Source: Echiichthys vipera (Eukaryota > Chordata > Actinopteri > Perciformes > Trachinidae). Taken from it: a stretch of DNA of 64,000 nt. The position numbers and the translations under genes were made by a program. Positions 26,901 to 37,100 of the stretch are shown piece after piece. The notes under the pieces were generated by a model. That model searched no databases. It was given only the letters and a program-made list of their open reading frames with translations, and was not told the origin of the DNA. How positions within the stretch are numbered: the first letter of the stretch is position 1; every line of letters starts with the position of its first letter. The stretch lies in NCBI GenBank assembly GCA_963691815.1, contig OY829649.1, positions 1-64,000 of the forward strand, in the 5' to 3' direction.

Positions 26901-28954
26901 GAAACGCTTAAAGCCACCTTCGCATGGAAGCGACTGTAACTCCGGTTCAGAAGCTTTCCCATACAAATCTCCCAGTAATACAGGTGCAAAGCAGCCTAAC
27001 CATGAAGAATATGTGGTTGATTTCACTTTTCGATAGCATTTGGCCGATTTACAGGTGAAATGTCGTTTCCAGCCTTAAGGAGCAGTTAAAGACTTCAAAA
27101 CCCTCATTTACAGCCTTTTCAGGCTCTGAAACGCTTAAAGCCACCTTCGCATGGAAGCGACTGTAACTCCGGTTCAGAAGCTTTCCCATACAAATCTCCC
27201 AGTAATACAGGTGCAAAAAGCAGCCTAACCATGAAGAATATGTGGTTGATTTCACTGTTCGATAGCATTTGGCCGATTTACAGGTGAAATGTCGTTTCCA
27301 GCCGTAAGGAGCAGTTAAAGGCTTCAAAACCCTCATTTACAGCCTTTTCAGGCTCTGAAACGCTTAAAGCCACCTTCGCATGGAAGCGACTGTAACTCCG
27401 CTTCAGAAGCTTTCCCATACAAATCTCCCAGTAATACAGGTGCAAAGCAGCTTAACCATGAAGAATATGTGGTTGATTTCACTTTTCGTTAGCATTTGGC
27501 CGATTTACAGGTGAAATGTCGTTTCCAGCCTTCAGGATCAGTTAAAGGCTTCAAAACCCTCATTTACAGCCTTTTCAGGCTCTGAAACGCTTAAAGCCAC
27601 CTTCGCATGGAAGCGACTGTAACTCCGGTTCAGAAGCTTTCCCATACAAATCTCCCAGTAATACAGGTGCAAAGCAGCCTAACCATGAAGAATATGTGGT
27701 TGATTTCACTTTTCGATAGCATTGGGCCGATTTACAGGTGAAATGTCGTTTCCAGCCTTCAGGAGCAGTTAAAGGCTTCAAAACCCTCATTTACAGCCTT
27801 TTCAGGCTCTGAAACGCTTAAAGCCACCTTCGCATGGAAGCGACTGTAACTCCGGTTCAGAAGCTTTCCCATACAAAGCTCCCATAATACAGGTGCAAAG
27901 CAGCCTAACCATGAAGAATATGTGGTCGATTTCACTTTTCGATAGCATTGGGCCGATTTACAGGTGAAATGTCGTTTCCAGCCTTCAGGAGCAGTTAAAG
28001 GCTTCAAAACCCTCATTTACAGCCTTTTCAGGCTCTGAAACGCTTAAAGCCACCTTCGCATGGAAGCGACTGTAACTCCGGTTCAGAAGCTTTCCCATAC
28101 AAATCTCCCAGTAATACAGGTGCAAAGCAGCCTAACCATGAAGAATATGTGGTCGATTTCACTTTTCGATAGCATTGGGCCGATTTACAGGTGAAATGTC
28201 GTTTCCAGCCTTAAGGAGCAGTTAAAGGCTTCAAAACCCTCATTTACAGCCTTTTCAGGCTCTGAAACGCTTAAAGCCACCTTCGCTTGGAAGCGACTGT
28301 AACTCCGGTTCAGAAGCTTTCCCATACAAATCTCCCAGTAATACAGGTGCAAAGCAGCCTAACCATGAAGAATATGTGGTTGATTTCACTTTTCTATAGC
28401 ATTTGGCCAATTTACAGGTGAAATGTCGTTTCCAGCCTTAAGGAGCAGTTAAAGGCTTCAAAACCCTCATTTACAGCCTTTTCAGGCTCTGAAACGCTTA
28501 AAGCCACCTTCGCATGGAAGCGACTGTAACTCCGCTTCAGAAGCTTTCCCATACAAATCTCCCAGTAATACAGGTGCAAAGCAGCCTAACCATGAAGAAT
28601 ATGTGGTTGATTTCACTTTTCGATAGCATTTGGCCGATTTACAGGTGAAATGTCGTTTCCAGCCTTAAGGAGCAGTTAAAGGCTTCAAAACCCTCATTTA
28701 CAGCCTTTTCAGGCTCTGAAACGTTTAACGCCACCTTCGAATGGATGCGACTGTAACTCCGGTTCAGAAGCTTTCCCATACAAATCTCCCAGTAATACAG
28801 GTGCAAGGCAGCCTAACCATGAAGAATATGTGGTTGATTTCACTTTTCGATAGCATTTGGCCGATTTACAGGTGAAATGTCGTTTCCAGCCTTAAGGAGC
28901 AGTTAAAGGCTTCAAAACCCTCATTTACAGCCTTTTCAGGCTCTGAAACGCTAA
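20982..28954. repeat. Type C subfamily, diverged units flanking the junction
   Basis: From 20,982 the motif CCTCATTTTCAGCC is replaced by CCTCATTTACAGCC in nearly every unit (one reversion near 25,745). Further markers appear in subsets: TTTTCATGCTGTGAAA (near 21,206, 21,433, 22,114, 22,341, 23,703, 24,838, 25,519), CCTTAAGGAGCAG (21,853, 22,534, 24,122 and later), GTGGTCGATTTC, and from 25,901 GCATTTGGCC instead of GCATTGGGCC. Differences per unit are clearly more numerous than in types A and B. Some combinations recur at exact multiples of 227 bp (681, 2,270 and 2,951 bp), the remains of multi-unit duplications. Confidence 0.92.
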
Positions 28955-29056
28955 AAGCCACCTTCGCACGGAAGGGACTGTAACTCTGGTTTAGAAGCTT
29001 TCCAATGCAAATCTAACAGTAATATAGGTTCGAGGTAGCCTAACCATGAAAAATAT
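28955..29056. repeat. Degenerate last 227-bp unit at the array edge
   Basis: The final partial unit carries roughly a dozen substitutions in under 100 bp. For example, the segment around 28,985-29,040 reads CTCTGGTTTAGAAG, TTCCAATGC and CTAACAGTAATATAGG where other units read CTCCGGTTCAGAAG, TTCCCATAC and CTCCCAGTAATACAGG. The unit stops after CCATGAAAAATAT, about 10 bp into the next unit, where array 2 begins. Terminal units escape homogenisation, so this is the expected appearance of a true array edge. Confidence 0.88.
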
Positions 29057-29070
29057 CAGTTTTTAGTCGT
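29047..29070. other. Junction between the two satellites
   Basis: The 227-bp phase ends at about 29,056 (CCATGAAAAATAT) and the 41-bp satellite starts at about 29,057 with CAGTTTTTAGTCG. There is no spacer, transposon terminus or obvious target-site duplication. The two satellites share no extended similarity, although some array 2 monomers contain ATATATGTGGTG, which resembles the AATATGTGGTTG that would have followed in the 227-bp unit. That could be a microhomology at the original join or a coincidence. Confidence 0.85.
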
Positions 29071-29699
29071 CTTTGTCACGTTTTTGTGGTGTTTTTGTCT
29101 GTTTTTAGTCGTTTTGTCACGTTTTTGTGGTGTTTTCATCTGTTTTTAGTCGTTTCATCACATTTTTGTGGTGTTTTCATCTGTTTTTAGTCGTTTCATC
29201 ACATTTTTGTGGTGTGTTTCGTCTGTTTTTTAGTTGTTTTATCATATTTTTGTGGTGTTTTCATCTGTTTTTAGTCGTTTCATAACGTTTTTGTGGTGTT
29301 TTCGTCTGTTTTCAGTTGTTTTGTCATATTTTAGTGGTGTTTTCATCTGTTTTTAGTTGTTTTGTCCTGTTTTTGTCGAGTTTTACGTCTGTTTTTAGTC
29401 GTTTCATCACGTTTTTGTGGTGTGTTTCATCTGTTTTTAGTCTTTTTTTTTACCTTTTTGTGGTGTTTTCCTCTATTTTTAGTCATTTTTGTCATGTTTT
29501 TGTGGTGTTCTCGTCTGTTTTTAGTCGTTTCATCACGTTTTTTGTTGCGTTTTCATCTGTTTTTAGTCGTTTCATAATGTTTTTGTGGTGTTTTCATCCG
29601 TTTTAAGTCGTTTCACAACATATATGTGGTGTTTTCGTCTGTTTTTAGTCGTTTCATCACGTTTTTGTTGTGTTTTCATCTGTTTTTAGTCTTTTTGTC

Positions 29700-32010
29700 A
29701 CGCTTTTGTGGTGTTTTCATCTGTTTTTAGTCGTTTTGTCACGCTTTTGTGGTGTTTTCATCTGTTTTTAGTATTTTCATCACGTTTTTGTGGTGTTTTC
29801 GTCTGTTTTCAGACGTTTTGTCACGTTTTAGTGGTGTCTTCATCTGTTTTTAGTTGTTTTGTCATGTTTTTGTCGAGTTTTGCGTCTGTTTTTTGTCGTT
29901 TTGTCATTTTCTTCTAGTGTTTTTTTGTCTTTTTTTAATCGTTTTGTCACGTTTTAGTGGTGTTTTCATCTGTTTTTAGTCGTTTTGTCATTTTTCTGTT
30001 GAGTTTTACGTCTGTTTTTGGTCGTTTCATCGTGTTTTTGTGGAGTTTTGCGTCTGTTTTTAGTCACTTCATAATGTTTTTGTGGAGTTTTGCGTCTGTT
30101 TTTAGTCGTTTTGTCATGTTCTTGTGGTGTTTTTGTCTTTTTTTAATCGTTTTGTCACATTTTTGTGGTGTTTTCTTCTATTTTTAGTCGTCTTGTCACG
30201 CTTTTGTGGTGTCTTGCGTCTGTTTTTAGTCGTTTCGTCACGTTTTTGTGGTGTGTTTCATCTGTTTTTAGTTGTTTTATCAAGTTTTTGTGGTTGCGTC
30301 TGTTTTTATTTGTATTGTCATGTTTTTGTGGAGTTTTGCGTCTGTTTTTAATTGTCTTGTCACGTTTTTGTGGTGTTTTCGTCTGTTTTCAGTCATATTG
30401 TCATGTTTTTGTGGTGTTTTCATCTTTTTTAAGTCGTTTCATCACGTTTTTGTGGTGTTTTCTTCTGTTTTCAGTAGTTTCATCACGTTTTAGTGGTGTT
30501 TTCATCTGTTTTTAGTCGTTTTGTCACACTTTTGTGGTGTTTACATCTGTTTTTAGTCGTTTCATCACGTTTTTGTGGTGCTTTCGTCTGTTTTCAGTTG
30601 TTTTCATCTGTTTTTAGTTGTTTTGTCCTGTTTTTGTCGAGTTTTACGTCTGTTTTTAGTCGTTTCATCACGTTTTTGTGGTGTGTTTCATCTGTTTTTA
30701 GTCTTTTTTTTTTACCTTTTTGTGGTGTTTTCATCTATTTTTAGTCATTTTTGTCATGTTTTTGTGGTGTTTTTGTCTGTTTTTAGTCGTTTCATCACGT
30801 TTTTGTGGTGTTTTCATCTGTTTTTAGTCGTTTCATAATGTTTTTGTGGTGTTTTCATCCGTTTTAAGTTGTTTCATAACATATATGTGGTGTTTTCGTC
30901 TGTTTTTAGTCGTTTCATCACGTTTTTGTCATGTTTTCATCTGTTTTTAGTCTTTTTGTCACGCTTTTGTGGTGTTTTCATCTGTTTTTAGTCATATTGT
31001 CATGTTTTTGTGGTGTTTTTTAATCGCTTTAAGTCGTTTTGTCATGTTTTTGTGGTGTTTTCATCTGTTTTAAGACGTTTCATCACGTTTTTGTGGTGTT
31101 TTCGTCTGTTTTCAGTAGTTTCATCACGTTTTAGTGGTGTTTTCATCTTTTTTTAGTTGTTTTGTCCTGTTTTTGTGGTGTTTTCGTCTGTTTTTAGTTG
31201 TTTCATCACGTTTTTGTCGTGTTTTCATCTGTTTTTAGTCGTTTTTGTCACGTTTATTTGGTGTTTTCATCTGTTTTTAGTCTTTTTGTCACACTTTTGT
31301 GGTGTTTTCATCTGTTTTTAGTCATTTCATCACGTTTTTGTGGTGTGTTTCGTCTGTTTTTAGTTTTTTTATCTTATCTTTGTGGTGTTATCATAAGTTT
31401 TTAGTCATTTTTGTCATGTTTTTTTATTTTTTTCATCCGTTTTTAGTCATTTTTGTGATTGTTTTTGTGGTGTTTTCATCTGTTTTTTGTCGTTATTTCA
31501 TGTTTTTGTGGTGTTTTCATCTGTTTTTAGTCGTTTCATTATGTTTTTGTGGAGTTTTGCGTCTGTTTTTAGTCATTTTTTCATGTTCTTGTGGTGTTTT
31601 CATCTGTTTTTAGTCGTTCCATTATGTTTTTGTGGAGTTTTGCGTCTGTTTTTAGTCGTTTTGTCATTTTCTTCCAGTGTTTTTGTCTGTTTTTAATCGT
31701 TTTGTCTCGTTTTAGTGGTGTTTTCATCTGTTTTTAGTCGTTTTGTCATGTTTTTGTGGAGTTTTACGTCTGTTTTTAGTCGTTTTGTCACGTTTTGTGG
31801 TGTTTTGCGTCTGTTTTAAGTTGTTTCATAACGTTTTTGTGGTGTTTTTGTCTGTTTTCAGTCGTTTTGTCACGTTTTTGTGGTGTTTTCATCTGTTTTT
31901 AGTCGTTTTGTCACGCTTTTGTGGTGTTTACATCTGTTTTTAGTCGTTTCATCGCGTTTTTGTGGTGTTTTCATCTGTTTTTAGTAGTTTTGTCACGCTT
32001 TTGTGGTGTT
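29700..32010. repeat. Segment duplicated in two pieces at 32.2 and 34.0 kb
   Basis: The stretch 29,70x-30,36x reappears 2,541 bp downstream (near 32,24x-32,90x). The stretch from about 30,460 to 32,010 reappears 3,511 bp downstream (near 33,971-35,52x), with only scattered one-base differences, such as CACGTTTTGTGG near 31,790 against CACGTTTTTGTGG near 35,300. The copies share private oddities such as the long T run after TTTAGTC near 30,700 and 34,210 and the TATCATAAG motif near 31,389 and 34,900. This indicates recent block duplication rather than convergent monomers. Confidence 0.83.
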
Positions 32011-32250
32011 TACATCCGTTTTATGTCGTTTCATAACATGTTTGTGGTGTTTTCGTCTGTTTTTAGTCGTTTCATCACGTTTTTGTTGTGTTTTCATCTG
32101 TTTTTAGTCTTTTTGTCACGCTTTTGTGGTGTTTACATCCGTTTTATGTCGTTTCATAACATGTTTGTGGTGTTTTCGTCTGTTTTTAGTCGTTTCATCA
32201 CGTTTTTGTTGTGTTTTCATCTGTTTTTAGTCTTTTTGTCACGCTTTTGT
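31993..32250. repeat. Local 123-bp (three-monomer) tandem duplication
   Basis: The distinctive monomer GTGTTTACATCCG followed by TTTATGTCGTTTCATAAC occurs at 32,011 and again exactly 123 bp later at 32,134, with the intervening monomers also repeated. Three monomers of 41 bp equal 123 bp. Another copy lies near 33,186 inside the 1,052-bp duplication. Confidence 0.85.
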
Positions 32251-34194
32251 GGTGTTTTCATCTGTTTTTAGTCGTTTTGTCACGCTTTTGTGGTGTTTTC
32301 ATCTGTTTTTAGTAGTTTCATCACGTTTTTGTGGTGTTTTCGTCTGTTTTCAGACGTTTTGTCACGTTTTAGTGGTGTTTTCATCTGTTTTTAGTTGTTT
32401 TGTCATGTTTTTGTCGAGTTTTGCGTCTGTTTTTAGTCGTTTTGTCATTTTCTTCTAGTGTTTTTTTGTCTTTTTTTAATCGTTTTGTCACGTTTTAGTG
32501 GTGTTTTCATCTGTTTTTAGTCGTTTTGTCATTTTTCTGTTGAGTTTTACGTCTGTTTTTGGTCGTTTCATCGTGTTTTTGTGGAGTTTTGCGTCTGTTT
32601 TTAGTCACTTCATAATGTTTTTGTGGAGTTTTGCGTCTGTTTTTAGTCGTTTTGTCATGTTCTTGTGGTGTTTTTGTCTTTTTTTAATCGTTTTGTCACA
32701 TTTTTGTGGTGTTTTCTTCTATTTTTAGTCGTCTTGTCACGCTTTTGTGGTGTCTTGCGTCTGTTTTTAGTCGTTTCGTCACGTTTTTGTGGTGTGTTTC
32801 ATCTGTTTTTAGTTGTTTTATCAATTTTTTGTGACTGCGTCTGTTTTTATTTGTATTGTCATGTTTTTGTGGAGTTTTGCGTCTGTTTTTAATTGTCTTG
32901 TCACGTTTTTGTGGTGTTTTCTTCTGTTTTCAGTAGTTTCATCACGTTTTAGTGGTGTTTTCATCTGTTTTTAGTCGTTTTGTCACACTTTTGTGGTGTT
33001 TACATCTGTTTTTAGTCGTTTCATCACGTTTTTGTGGTGTTTTCGTCTGTTTTCAGTTGTTTTCATCTGTTTTTAGTTGTTTTGTCCTGTTTTTGTCGAG
33101 TTTTACGTCTGTTTTTAGTCGTTTCATCACGTTTTTGTGGTGTTTTCATCTGTTTTTAGTCTTTTTGTCACGCTTTTGTGGTGTTTACATCCGTTTTATG
33201 TCGTTTCATAACATGTTTGTGGTGTTTTCGTCTGTTTTTAGTCGTTTCATCACGTTTTTGTTGTGTTTTCATCTGTTTTTAGTCTTTTTGTCACGCTTTT
33301 GTGGTGTTTTCATCTGTTTTTAGTCGTTTTGTCACGCTTTTGTGGTGTTTTCATCTGTTTTTAGTAGTTTCATCACGTTTTTGTGGTGTTTTCGTCTGTT
33401 TTCAGACGTTTTGTCACGTTTTAGTGGTGTTTTCATCTGTTTTTAGTTGTTTTGTCATGTTTTTGTCGAGTTTTGCGTCTGTTTTTAGTCGTTTTGTCAT
33501 TTTCTTCTAGTGTTTTTTTGTCTTTTTTTAATCGTTTTGTCACGTTTTAGTGGTGTTTTCATCTGTTTTTAGTCGTTTTGTCATTTTTCTGTTGAGTTTT
33601 ACGTCTGTTTTTGGTCGTTTCATCGTGTTTTTGTGGAGTTTTGCGTCTGTTTTTAGTCACTTCATAATGTTTTTGTGGAGTTTTGCGTCTGTTTTTAGTC
33701 GTTTTGTCATGTTCTTGTGGTGTTTTTGTCTTTTTTTAATCGTTTTGTCACATTTTTGTGGTGTTTTCTTCTATTTTTAGTCGTCTTGTCACGCTTTTGT
33801 GGTGTCTTGCGTCTGTTTTTAGTCGTTTCGTCACGTTTTTGTGGTGTGTTTCATCTGTTTTTAGTTGTTTTATCAATTTTTTGTGACTGCGTCTGTTTTT
33901 ATTTGTATTGTCATGTTTTTGTGGAGTTTTGCGTCTGTTTTTAATTGTCTTGTCACGTTTTTGTGGTGTTTTCTTCTGTTTTCAGTAGTTTCATCACGTT
34001 TTAGTGGTGTTTTCATCTGTTTTTAGTCGTTTTGTCACACTTTTGTGGTGTTTACATCTGTTTTTAGTCGTTTCATCACGTTTTTGTGGTGTTTTCGTCT
34101 GTTTTCAGTTGTTTTCATCTGTTTTTAGTTGTTTTGTCCTGTTTTTGTCGAGTTTTACGTCTGTTTTTAGTCGTTTCATCACGTTTTTGTGGTG
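32091..34194. repeat. 1,052-bp tandem duplication within array 2
   Basis: Positions about 32,091-33,142 and 33,143-34,194 are adjacent copies. Landmarks keep a constant offset: the recurring cassette starts at 32,498 and 33,550, and the unusual AATTTTTTGTGACTGCG is at about 32,824 and 33,876. I saw no clear difference between the copies by eye. The length is about 25-26 monomers. The edges are approximate because the flanks are made of the same monomer. Confidence 0.85.
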
Positions 34195-37100
34195 TGTTTC
34201 ATCTGTTTTTAGTCTTTTTTTTTTACCTTTTTGTGGTGTTTTCATCTATTTTTAGTCATTTTTGTCATGTTTTTGTGGTGTTTTTGTCTGTTTTTAGTCG
34301 TTTCATCACGTTTTTGTGGTGTTTTCATCTGTTTTTAGTCGTTTCATAATGTTTTTGTGGTGTTTTCATCCGTTTTAAGTTGTTTCATAACATATATGTG
34401 GTGTTTTCGTCTGTTTTTAGTCGTTTCATCACGTTTTTGTCGTGTTTTCATCTGTTTTTAGTCTTTTTGTCACGCTTTTGTGGTGTTTTCATCTGTTTTT
34501 AGTCATATTGTCATGTTTTTGTGGTGTTTTTTAATCGCTTTAAGTCGTTTTGTCATGTTTTTGTGGTGTTTTCATCTGTTTTAAGTCGTTTCATCACGTT
34601 TTTGTGGTGTTTTCGTCTGTTTTCAGTAGTTTCATCACGTTTTAGTGGTGTTTTCATCTTTTTTTAGTTGTTTTGTCCTGTTTTTGTGGTGTTTTCGTCT
34701 GTTTTTAGTTGTTTCATCACGTTTTTGTCGTGTTTTCATCTGTTTTTAGTCGTTTTTGTCACGTTTATTTGGTGTTTTCATCTGTTTTTAGTCTTTTTGT
34801 CACACTTTTGTGGTGTTTTCATCTGTTTTTAGTCATTTCATCACGTTTTTGTGGTGTGTTTCGTCTGTTTTTAGTTTTTTTATCTTATCTTTGTGGTGTT
34901 ATCATAAGTTTTTAGTCATTTTTGTCATGTTTTTTTATTTTTTTCATCCGTTTTTAGTCATTTTTGTCATTGTTTTTGTGGTGTTTTCATCTGTTTTTTG
35001 TCGTTATTTCATGTTTTTGTGGTGTTTTCATCTGTTTTTAGTCGTTTCATTATGTTTTTGTGGAGTTTTGCGTCTGTTTTTAGTCATTTTTTCATGTTCT
35101 TGTGGTGTTTTCATCTGTTTTTAGTCGTTCCATTATGTTTTTGTGGAGTTTTGCGTCTGTTTTTAGTCGTTTTGTCATTTTCTTCCGGTGTTTTTGTCTG
35201 TTTTTAATCGTTTTGTCTCGTTTTAGTGGTGTTTTCATCTGTTTTTAGTCGTTTTGTCATGTTTTTGTGGAGTTTTACGTCTGTTTTTAGTCGTTTTGTC
35301 ACGTTTTTGTGGTGTTTTGCGTCTGTTTTAAGTTGTTTCATAACGTTTTTGTGGTGTTTTTGTCTGTTTTCAGTCGTTTTGTCACGTTTTTGTGGTGTTT
35401 TCATCTGTTTTTAGTCGTTTTGTCACGCTTTTGTGGTGTTTACATCTGTTTTTAGTCGTTTCATCGCGTTTTTGTGGTGTTTTCATCTGTTTTTAGTAGT
35501 TTTGTCAGGCTTTTGTGGTGTTTACATCCGTTTTATGTCGTTTCATAACATGTTGTGGTGTTTTCGTCTGTTTTTAGTCGTTTCATCACGTTTTAGTGGT
35601 GTTTTCGTCTGTTTTTAGTCGTTTTTGTCACATTTTGTCGAGTTTTGCGTGTGTTTTTAGTCGTTTCATCACGTTTTTGTGGTGTTTTCATCTGTTTTTA
35701 GTCGTTTCATCACGTTTTATTGGTGTTTTCATCTGTTATTAGTAGTTTCATCACATTTTTGTGGTGTTTTTGTCTGTTTTCAGTCGTTTTGTCACGTTTT
35801 AGTGGTGTTTTTATCTGTTTTTAGTCATTTTGTCACGTTTTATTGGTGTTTTCATCTGTTATTAGTCGTTTCATCACGTTTTTGTGGTGTTTTCGTCTGT
35901 TTTCAGTCGTTTTGTCATGTTTTAGTGGTGTTTTCATCTGTTTTGTCATGTTTTTGTCGAGTTTTGCATCTGTTTTTAGTCGTTTCATCACGTTTTTGTG
36001 GTGTGTTTCGTCTGTTTTTAGTCGTTTTTGTCAGGTTTTGTAGTGTTTTCATTGTTTTTAGTCGTTTCATCACGTTTTTGTGGAGTTTTGCGTTTGTTTT
36101 TAGTCATTTTTTCATGTTCTTGTGGTGTTTTCATCTTTTTTTAGTCGTTCCACAACATTTTTGTGGAGTTTTACGTCTGTTTTTAGTCGTTTTGTCATTT
36201 TCTTCCGGTGTTTTTGTCTGTTTTCAGTCGTTTTGTCACGTTTTAGTGGTGTTTTCATCTGTTTTTAGTTGTTTTGTCATGTTTTTGTGGAGTTTTGCGT
36301 CTGTTTTTAGTCGTTTCATCACGTTTTTGTGGTGTGTTTCGTCTGTTTTTAGTCGTTTTTGTCAGGTTTTGTTGTGTTTTCATTGTTTTTAGTCGTTTCA
36401 TCGCGTTTTTGTGGAGTTTTGCGTCTGTTTTTAGTCATTTTTTCATGTTCTTGTGGTGTTTTCATCTGTTTTAAGTCGTTCCATAACGTTTTTGTGGAGT
36501 TTTACGTCTGTTTTTAGTCGTTTTGTCATTTTCTTCCGGTGTTTTTTCCTGTTTTTAATCGTTTTGTCACGTTTTAGTGGTGTCTTTATCAGTTTTTAGT
36601 CGTTTTGTCATTTTTCTGTTGAGTTTTATGTCGGTTTTTAGTCGTTTCATTGTGTTTTTGTGGTGTTTTGCGTCTATTTTTAGTCATTTCATAATGTTTA
36701 TGTGGAGTTTTTCGTCAGTTTTTAGTCGTTTTGTCATGTTCTTGTGGTGTTTTTGTCTTTTTTTAATCGTTTTGTCACATTTTTGTGGTGTCTTGCGTCT
36801 GTTTTTAGCCGTTTTGTAATGTTTTTGTGGTGTTTTCGTCTGTTTTTAGTCGTTTCATCACTTTTTTGTGGTGTTTTGCGTCTATTTTTAGTCATTTCAT
36901 AATGTTTATGTGGAATTTTGCGTCTGTTTTTAGTCGTTTTGTCATGTTCTTGTGGTGTTTTCATCTATTTTTAGTAATTTTTGTCATGTTTTTGTGGTGT
37001 TTTCATCCGTTTTTAGTCGTTTTTTCATGTTTTTGTGGTGTTTTCGTCTGTTTTTAGTCGTTTCATCACGTTTTTGTGGTGTTTTCATCTGTTTTTAGTC

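Larger units (their letters stand above)
1..29056. repeat. 227-bp satellite array, about 128 head-to-tail units
   Basis: The same 227-bp sequence recurs without interruption and always in the same orientation. Landmarks such as TGAAGAATATGTGG recur at 1, 228, 454 and so on, and the phase reaches the junction after 128 units with a net loss of 10 bp. Each unit is about 45% GC and contains several CpG sites, an AAGCTT (HindIII) site and the motif CCTTCAGGAGCAG. On the minus strand each unit has one open frame of about 71 codons. Because 227 is not a multiple of three, these frames do not join into a longer protein, and conservation is not biased to third codon positions. I do not recognise the satellite family. 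The length and homogeneity fit a centromeric or heterochromatic satellite. Both ends of the biological array may not be visible, because the window opens inside it. Confidence 0.97.

Noticed and set aside
343..28016. Minus-strand open frames of 62-107 codons, one per 227-bp unit, with a near-constant 71-residue product.
   Set aside because: They recur because the DNA unit recurs. The unit is not a multiple of three, so the frames cannot be concatenated. One-base indels and stop-creating changes occur freely in type C units, and there is no codon-position bias in the variation. No promoter, splice or polyadenylation context is evident.
1..29056. CRISPR array.
   Set aside because: Units are 227 bp and identical along their whole length, so there are no unique spacers between short repeats, and no cas genes are present. 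The 41-bp array likewise has no repeat-spacer alternation.
1..29056. CENP-B-box-like motif TTCGATAGCATTGGG in each 227-bp unit.
   Set aside because: It matches only 7 of the 9 essential bases of the CENP-B box pattern (TTCG, four bases, A, two bases, CGGG). By a simple estimate a 7-of-9 match is expected about 0.6 times by chance on both strands of a 227-bp unit. Variant units also destroy the TTCG or GGG parts, so conservation does not support function.
1..29056. tRNA-derived or RNA polymerase III origin of the 227-bp unit, from the B-box-like GGTTCAGAAGC.
   Set aside because: The match to the GGTTCGANNCC pattern is imperfect, I see no convincing A box upstream, and no cloverleaf can be drawn. 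A chance similarity is more likely.
29047..29070. Transposon insertion boundary or integration site between the two arrays.
   Set aside because: No terminal inverted repeats, long terminal repeat, poly-A tail or target-site duplication can be seen. The flanks are simply the two satellite phases.
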